A stretch of DNA of 7,861 nucleotides, taken from NCBI GenBank assembly GCA_044344715.1, contig JBIJCI010000063.1:1-7861 (forward strand), read 5' to 3'. Position numbers and translations under genes: made by a program. Below the pieces are notes generated by a model. It was given only the letters and a program-made list of their open reading frames with translations. It was not told where the DNA came from and did no database searches. Position 1 is the first letter of the stretch. Every line of letters begins with the position of its first letter. The DNA comes from F1-60-MAGs027 sp044344715 (GTDB lineage: Bacteria > Actinomycetota > Acidimicrobiia > Acidimicrobiales > Ilumatobacteraceae). Below, one piece after another: positions 5,878 through 7,861 of the stretch.

Positions 5878-6488
5878 CGGATCTCGCCGCGCTTAACGAT
5901 CACCTTGTCGACCAGACCGTATTCCTTGGCCTGCTCGGCGGTGAACCAGCGATCGCGCTCGGAGTCGCGCTGGATCTCCTCGATCGGCTTGCCGGAGTGG
6001 AATGAGATCAGCTCGGCCATGCGACGCTTGGTGAACGCCAACTGCTCGGCCTGGATCGCGATGTCGGCGGCCTGACCACGCAAACCGGCGAGCGGCTGGT
6101 GCATCATGATTCGTGCGTTGGGCAACGAGTAGCGCTTGCCCTTCGTTCCGGCCGTGAGGAGGAACTGGCCCATCGATGCGGCCAGACCGACGCACACCGT
6201 GGCCACGTCGCACGAGATGAACTGCATGGTGTCGTAGATCGCCATGCCGGCGGTGACCGATCCCCCCGGGGAGTTCACGTACAACCACACGTCGCTCTTG
6301 GGGTCCTCGCCCTCGAGGAACAGCAGCTGGGCACAGATCTGGTTGGCGGCGGCATCGTCGACGTCGGATCCGAGCATGATCACGCGGCTCTTCAGCAGTC
6401 GGTTGAAGATGTCGGAGCGGGGATCCATCGAACCCTCGAGTGCCATCGGCATGGTCGTCAGCGGCGCGTTCGTGATCGGGGAGGTCAT
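5874..6488 (-). CDS. clpP: ATP-dependent Clp protease proteolytic subunit
   Basis: A 204-residue ClpP, the serine protease that forms the tetradecameric chamber fed by ClpX or ClpC ATPases. The catalytic triad is complete: S105 (GLAASMGQFLL), H130 (MMHQP) and D179 (SERDRWFTAEQA). The oxyanion-loop motif NSPGGSVTAG (72-81) and the handle helix follow family norms. The annotated N-terminus has about 12 residues before the usual MPMALEG-type start; an in-frame ATG at 6452 is an alternative. Neither ATG has a clear Shine-Dalgarno, which suits leaderless initiation at 6488, next to a -10-like TAGCCT. Actinobacteria usually have clpP1-clpP2-clpX together. Here a single clpP stands with no clpX or second clpP on either side in the window, so it may be an additional paralogue. 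Confidence 0.96.
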   Translation of the reverse strand: MTSPITNAPLTTMPMALEGSMDPRSDIFNRLLKSRVIMLGSDVDDAAANQICAQLLFLEGEDPKSDVWLYVNSPGGSVTAGMAIYDTMQFISCDVATVCVGLAASMGQFLLTAGTKGKRYSLPNARIMMHQPLAGLRGQAADIAIQAEQLAFTKRRMAELISFHSGKPIEEIQRDSERDRWFTAEQAKEYGLVDKVIVKRGEIR

Positions 6489-6496
6489 GCGGGGCA

Positions 6497-6502
6497 AGGC
6501 TA
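6497..6502 (-). promoter_or_regulatory. Candidate -10 element of clpP
   Basis: The minus strand reads TAGCCT, then 8 nt, then the clpP ATG, which would put transcription start at or close to the A of ATG, as in actinobacterial leaderless genes. The TAG is also the stop codon of the upstream PLP-enzyme gene. A -35 candidate, TTGCCC, lies 15 nt upstream, which is short of the usual 17. Weak evidence from pattern alone. Confidence 0.3.
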
Positions 6503-7846
6503 ACGGTTGACCGGACCGGGCAACGGTGTTTCGCGCCGGATGCCGCTGAAGACGACGGCGACACGTTCGTCGTGCGCGATTCGGTCGCGTACTGCGAGGA
6601 GACCCGCGAGTCCGGCCGCCCCGGTCGGGCTCACGTCGATGTCGGTGGTGGCGTGGGCAAGTTCGTACGCCCGGTGGACGTGCTGCTCCGACGCGACGAC
6701 GGGCGAGCCACCGCTGGCACGCATCGCGCGACACACCGACACCCAGTCGTACGTTTCGTCGTCGAGGATTCCGTCGGCGAACGACGTCGGCGTGGTCGGC
6801 CATGCCACCATGCACTCGCTCCAATGAGCAGCGGCTTCGCCCACGGTCCGGTACCTGGCACTGGACTCCCATGCACGCAGGAGTGGCGCGCACCCCTCGG
6901 CCTGAACGGCATGAAGCGCCGCTCGGGTACCGCCCGCGTGGAAACCCTCGGCAACGCACGTGGCGAACGCTCCGCCACCAACCTGCACGAAGAGCCGCGC
7001 GATGAGCGGTGGCTCCATGTGTTCGGCAACGTACGCCATTTCCCAGCCGATGGTTCTCCCGCCGTCGAGACACCATGCGTTCTCCGGGCCCTGCACGCCG
7101 AAGGGAATTGCGCCATCGCGCACCGCCTCACGGAATCGGTGGACGCACGGGTCACCGGGCGGGTCGGTGTCGATGCGCGGACAGTGCACGACGTCGGCGG
7201 CGAGATCCCGCAGCCGTTGCACCAACGCCGCATCGGCGTGCTCCGGCACGAAGACCCGGATCGGCCAGTCGACCGCCCGTGCCAGGGTGCTCGCGGCGAA
7301 GGCTGCATTTCCGCACGAGGCGATGGCGAGTGGTGGCCGCGAGTCGGCCCGCCACGCGGCGAGACCGAGACGCTCGACGGCCACGAGGTGCAACAGCTCC
7401 GTGAAGAGGTGCCGCGACTTCTGCGATCCGGCAACGTTGTGGGTCTCGTCCTTCACCCACACTCCCCCGTTGGTAGAGAAACCGAGTGCGTCCGACAGTC
7501 CATCGGCCCGGGCGAACGGCGTGAAGACGAATCCCGTCCCGGCAACCGCGGAGATCCGGGTGTCGAGCTCGCCGATCAAGGCGTCGCGGTCGGACTCGCT
7601 CATGCCGTTGGCTTCGGCGAAGGCGTCCCAGGCGAGATAACGCCGGAACGCAACGAACGGATTGTCGTGCTTCATGCACCGCAGCGGTGCCACATCGCTC
7701 TCGATGAGTAGCACGTGGTGCCGGTCGTTGCCCCGCGCACTCGGGCAACGCCAGGTGAGCGGCGTGGCGACGTCCACCCGCGAACCGCATGCGGCACAGC
7801 GAAGTCCGCGAACGATCGGTGGCGTGGCCCTCGGGTTGGCTCGCAC
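6500..7846 (-). CDS. PLP-dependent fold-type II enzyme, threonine synthase-like
   Basis: A pyridoxal-phosphate enzyme of the tryptophan synthase beta / threonine synthase superfamily; substrate unknown. From the GTG at 7846 it has 448 residues. An N-terminal zinc-ribbon-like segment carries C17-x2-C20 and C34. The cofactor region has VKDETHNVAGSQKSRH with the likely Schiff-base lysine K143, then SCGN (177-180) that would contact the cofactor ring. The phosphate-binding glycine loop is VGGGAF (289-294), and S434 in VVFSG is a likely partner of the pyridine nitrogen. GSQKSRH replaces the GSFKDRG of classical threonine synthase, so that reaction should not be assumed. The frame stays open upstream of 7846 to the window edge, so the true start may lie outside. 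Its stop is 11 nt before clpP on the same strand. Confidence 0.85.
   Translation of the reverse strand: MRANPRATPPIVRGLRCAACGSRVDVATPLTWRCPSARGNDRHHVLLIESDVAPLRCMKHDNPFVAFRRYLAWDAFAEANGMSESDRDALIGELDTRISAVAGTGFVFTPFARADGLSDALGFSTNGGVWVKDETHNVAGSQKSRHLFTELLHLVAVERLGLAAWRADSRPPLAIASCGNAAFAASTLARAVDWPIRVFVPEHADAALVQRLRDLAADVVHCPRIDTDPPGDPCVHRFREAVRDGAIPFGVQGPENAWCLDGGRTIGWEMAYVAEHMEPPLIARLFVQVGGGAFATCVAEGFHAGGTRAALHAVQAEGCAPLLRAWESSARYRTVGEAAAHWSECMVAWPTTPTSFADGILDDETYDWVSVCRAMRASGGSPVVASEQHVHRAYELAHATTDIDVSPTGAAGLAGLLAVRDRIAHDERVAVVFSGIRRETPLPGPVNR
6503..6527. promoter_or_regulatory. 25-bp imperfect dyad upstream of clpP
   Basis: The plus strand reads ACGGTTGACCGG-A-CCGGGCAACGGT, with 10 of 12 symmetric pairs matching around a central base. 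It covers the last codons of the PLP-enzyme gene and abuts the -10-like TAGCCT of clpP, where a repressor or activator of clpP would bind. In RNA it could form a 9-bp hairpin with two mismatches and a 3-nt loop, but no U-run follows, so it does not look like an intrinsic terminator. It does not match the ClgR or HAIR operator patterns as I know them. Confidence 0.4.
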
Positions 7847-7861
7847 TAGCCGGCGACGCGA

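Noticed and set aside
5865..5900. Possible terminator at the clpP / lipoprotein junction
   Set aside because: Only short GC palindromes (GCTAGC) are present, with no stable stem and no T-run on either strand.
6572..7711. A 379-codon plus-strand frame opposite the PLP-enzyme gene
   Set aside because: No domain or signal; the minus-strand gene explains the region with clear cofactor motifs.
1..7861. Mobile element, CRISPR array or defence system
   Set aside because: No repeat-spacer array, transposase, terminal repeats or defence-gene motifs; the one recombinase is a housekeeping XerC in its conserved location.

Overview
The window is GC-rich, gene-dense and carries almost everything on the minus strand. 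It contains the actinobacterial block comM(yifB)-dprA-xerC-whiG-LytM-like-rpsB. The same order is known from Mycobacterium tuberculosis, with interruptions, and from Streptomyces. Together with the GTG starts, the 4-nt stop/start overlaps and the WhiG/FliA-type sigma factor, this points to a high-GC actinomycete. An Acidimicrobiia-like lineage is my inference and was not tested.

Layout, read in the minus direction from right to left. A PLP-dependent fold-type II enzyme resembling threonine synthase (start at 7846 or beyond the edge, stop 6500) is followed after 11 nt by clpP (6488-5874). Its stop codon interlocks with that of a small plus-strand lipoprotein gene (5452-5877). Then comes comM (5394-3883), coupled by GTGA to dprA (3886-2711). 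A 42-nt gap precedes xerC (2668-1763), which is coupled by ATGA to whiG (1766-1002). Seven nt later a small secreted or membrane-anchored LytM-like protein begins (994-503). After a 119-nt structured leader, rpsB begins at 383 and runs off the left edge. No stretch over 300 nt lacks a gene.

How the genes work together. ComM and DprA handle incoming single-stranded DNA in natural transformation. XerC-type recombinases resolve chromosome dimers. WhiG/FliA sigma factors switch on sporulation or motility regulons. The LytM-like protein has lost its zinc ligands and may be regulatory. rpsB encodes the 30S protein S2. ClpP is the proteolytic core of Clp machines. The lipoprotein and the PLP enzyme have no assigned role.

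The most interesting signals are non-coding. The rpsB leader contains two perfect helices (9 and 8 bp) interleaved as an H-type pseudoknot around a cUUCGg hairpin, directly against the rpsB Shine-Dalgarno: a candidate cis-regulatory RNA. A 25-bp dyad (10 of 12 pairs) lies just upstream of clpP beside a -10-like TAGCCT, at the spacing of a leaderless promoter. Two overlapping palindromes fill the short divergent gap between comM and the lipoprotein gene. No mobile element, CRISPR array, tRNA or rRNA was seen.
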